Of a DNA stretch of 64,000 nucleotides, positions 63,848 to 64,000 are shown one piece after another (position 1 is the first letter of the stretch; each line of letters begins with the position of its first letter). The DNA comes from Haloplanus vescus. GTDB taxonomy: Archaea > Halobacteriota > Halobacteria > Halobacteriales > Haloferacaceae. The stretch is from the NCBI RefSeq assembly GCF_900107665.1, contig NZ_FNQT01000006.1, positions 33,676-97,675 of the forward strand, read 5' to 3'. The notes beneath the pieces were generated by a model. That model was given only the letters and a program-made list of their open reading frames with translations, did no database searches and was not told the origin of the DNA. The position numbers were made by a program, and so were the translations under genes.

Positions 63848-64000
63848 ATTCCGGTTGATCCTGCCGGAGGCCATTGCTATCGGGGTCCGATTTAGCCATG
63901 CTAGTTGTACGAGTTCACACTCGTAGCAAATAGCTCCGTAACACGTGGCCAAACTACCCTACAGAGAACGATAACCTCGGGAAACTGAGGCTAATAGTTC
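63848..64000 (+). rRNA. rrs: 16S ribosomal RNA, 5' part (cut by window edge)
   Basis: The archaeal 16S start ATTCCGGTTGATCCTGCCGG is at 63848. The following helices (GCCATGCTAG, GTAACACGTGGCCAAAC, GATAACCTCGGGAAACTG) are diagnostic of haloarchaeal 16S rRNA. About 153 bases are in the window and the rest lies to the right. The strand and promoters show that the operon reads rightwards. Confidence 0.98.

Noticed and set aside
63528..63926. Short frames in the rRNA leader region on both strands
   Set aside because: They overlap promoters, leader hairpins and the 16S start, and have no conserved protein features.

Overview
The window is chromosomal DNA of an extremely halophilic archaeon (class Halobacteria). 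The evidence is high G+C coding DNA with acidic protein products, an archaeal-type 16S rRNA start at the right edge, TBP, transcription factor TFS, Cbf5, a SAMP1-type ubiquitin-like protein, Tat-dependent lipoproteins and many haloarchaea-specific small zinc proteins. The genus cannot be fixed from the sequence alone. Genes are tightly packed, often with 1-base or 4-base stop/start overlaps, and most long antisense frames are shadows caused by GC-rich codon use.

Layout. 0-12.4 kb: pyrF (cut by the left edge), a small zinc finger, a membrane protein, a membrane-anchored J protein, a GTPBP1-like GTPase, a five-gene dipeptide/oligopeptide ABC transporter operon (minus strand), three tiny genes, an ASCH protein and a medium-chain reductase. 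12.6-16.2 kb: an A+T-richer islet of four unrecognised genes that lies against the 3' end of tRNA-Pro(GGG). 16.5-27 kb: conserved core genes (cbf5-cmk-DUF106-adk, icd, map, a zinc-ribbon gene, a HIT protein, a CDF transporter, a PadR regulator, an e-MtaB-like methylthiotransferase, deoC, DUF63). 27-37.5 kb: a Tat lipoprotein, a small membrane protein with its winged-helix regulator, a ferritin-like protein, uridine phosphorylase, an HPP/USP protein, a K+ channel, two TrkA-C membrane proteins, SAMP1, a Rieske protein and an aldo/keto reductase.

37.5-44.4 kb: pyrG-guaAb-DUF7126, a cupin, a beta-RFAP synthase-like GHMP protein, a KaiC-like protein without a working P-loop, two zinc/coiled-coil proteins and TFS. 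44.4-45.6 kb: a second A+T-rich islet holding one HEPN-type gene broken by an in-frame TGA. 45.6-57.7 kb: an alpha/beta hydrolase, PspA coupled to a GCS2-like ligase, a NosR-like flavoprotein coupled to its ApbE flavin transferase, a DgcA/DgcN-type pair, SRPBCC and VOC proteins, a DUF3311/sodium-solute symporter pair, and small proteins. 57.7-64 kb: a 41-residue zinc ribbon, tRNA-Tyr(GTA), an orphan helical protein, an AIR-synthase-like protein, an aminotransferase, an XPB-type helicase, TBP, and the promoter, leader and first 153 bases of 16S rRNA.

Most of the window is ordinary haloarchaeal core genome. The least explained parts are the islet beside tRNA-Pro, the HEPN pseudogene, the SAMP1 whose diglycine is followed by two extra residues, the cysteine-repeat tail of the NosR-like protein, and two strong inverted repeats in promoter regions (22.26 and 22.97 kb).
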